A stretch of 11,827 bases of DNA from Chrysochromulina parva (lineage: Eukaryota; Haptophyta; Prymnesiales; Chrysochromulinaceae): positions 1 through 11,827 of the forward strand of contig PJAB01001855.1 of assembly GCA_002887195.1 (NCBI GenBank), written 5' to 3'. The position numbers and the translations under genes were made by a program. Of this stretch, positions 11,591 through 11,827 are shown one piece after another (positions within the stretch are counted from its first letter, which is position 1; the number at the start of each line of letters is the position of its first letter). The notes below the pieces were generated by a model. That model was not told the DNA's origin and ran no database searches. It saw nothing but the letters and a program-made list of their open reading frames with translations.

Positions 11591-11827
11591 ATGCGCTTGC
11601 CTCCCTCGGCCGGCCGAGCCACCTTGCTGCGAGGGCTCCTCGCGCTCGCTCCCGCCGCGCTGCTCAAGCGCGCACCGGCCGCCGCCCTGGAGGGCGGCCA
11701 GCTCGCATTTCAGCCCTCGCTCACCGGCAAGGGCTACGGGAAGACGGAGATGGACTACTCGGACTTTGAGCGGACGCCATCGGGCGTGCTCTTCAAGGAC
11801 GCCAAGAAGGGCAGCGGCAAAAGCCCC
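11591..11827 (+). CDS. FKBP-type peptidyl-prolyl isomerase, 5' part only
   Basis: Seventy-nine codons are open to the right edge. Residues 1-33 form a basic then hydrophobic, Ala/Leu-rich targeting peptide (RGLLALAPAALLKRAPAAA) with a plausible AxA cleavage site. From about residue 52, MDYSDFERTPSGVLFKDAKK and GSGKSP match the N-terminal edge of FKBP domains, especially the plastid-lumen group, where TPSGLxYKD and GxGxxP precede the catalytic barrel. The barrel and active-site residues are outside the window. The expected role is proline isomerisation during folding, probably in the thylakoid lumen or another compartment. The ATG at 11591 is preceded by an in-context GATCGCC. The family call rests on a short stretch. 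Confidence 0.65.
   Translation, partial: MRLPPSAGRATLLRGLLALAPAALLKRAPAAALEGGQLAFQPSLTGKGYGKTEMDYSDFERTPSGVLFKDAKKGSGKSP

Overview
The window looks like GC-rich nuclear DNA from a unicellular marine alga. A haptophyte is my best guess and a pelagophyte-like stramenopile is the main alternative; this is inference from gene content and intron style. The grounds are five eukaryotic genes, about 25 short spliceosomal introns including GC-AG ones, a signal-peptide thioredoxin fused to a thioredoxin reductase, a secreted SOD-like/Hint protein, and the start of an FKBP that resembles plastid-lumen forms. The gene models come from joining exons so that reading frame, splice sites and protein-family similarity all agree. 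No transcript data were available.

Layout. (1) 1862 down to the left edge, minus strand: secreted or organellar thioredoxin - helical/coiled-coil linker - NADPH-thioredoxin-reductase-like flavoprotein, five exons seen, 3' end outside. (2) 2242-5471, plus strand, divergent from gene 1: an exostosin-like glycosyltransferase of 11 exons (560 aa as modelled) with a Cys-rich N-terminal module. (3) 5775-7578, plus: signal peptide, two SOD-like domains, a nine-residue repeat linker and a C-terminal hedgehog-type Hint domain, split by one intron (570 aa). (4) 8062-11356, plus: a bacterial-type two-dinucleotide-fold FAD oxidoreductase in 10 exons (492 aa). (5) 11591 to the right edge, plus: the start of an FKBP-type prolyl isomerase with an N-terminal targeting peptide. 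The genes do not form an operon or an obvious pathway. Genes 1 and 4 are both redox flavoproteins, and genes 2 and 3 look like secretory-pathway products.

The most striking content is in the introns. Eleven copies of a short cassette (core GCATGCAAGTGCTCAC, then an ACGGCGCC block, a pyrimidine tract and CACAG) sit at the 3' end of introns or intron units in genes 2, 3 and 4. In most of these the intron begins with a 20-36 bp copy of the start of the following exon, and that copy supplies the 5' splice site. The intron is thus an exon 'echo' plus a mobile branch-point/acceptor cassette, which is the signature of introner-type intron gain at AG|GT proto-splice sites. The other introns end in CATCAG or similar and are filled with strand-oriented CTGATTGC/CTGATGAC repeats; they too often carry echoes or tandem copies of neighbouring exon sequence. 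Several loci appear caught in the act: a 74-bp cassette unit in tandem with one mismatch, an 88-bp exon-intron triplication, and a cassette whose acceptor rebuilds the same donor (a zero-length exon).
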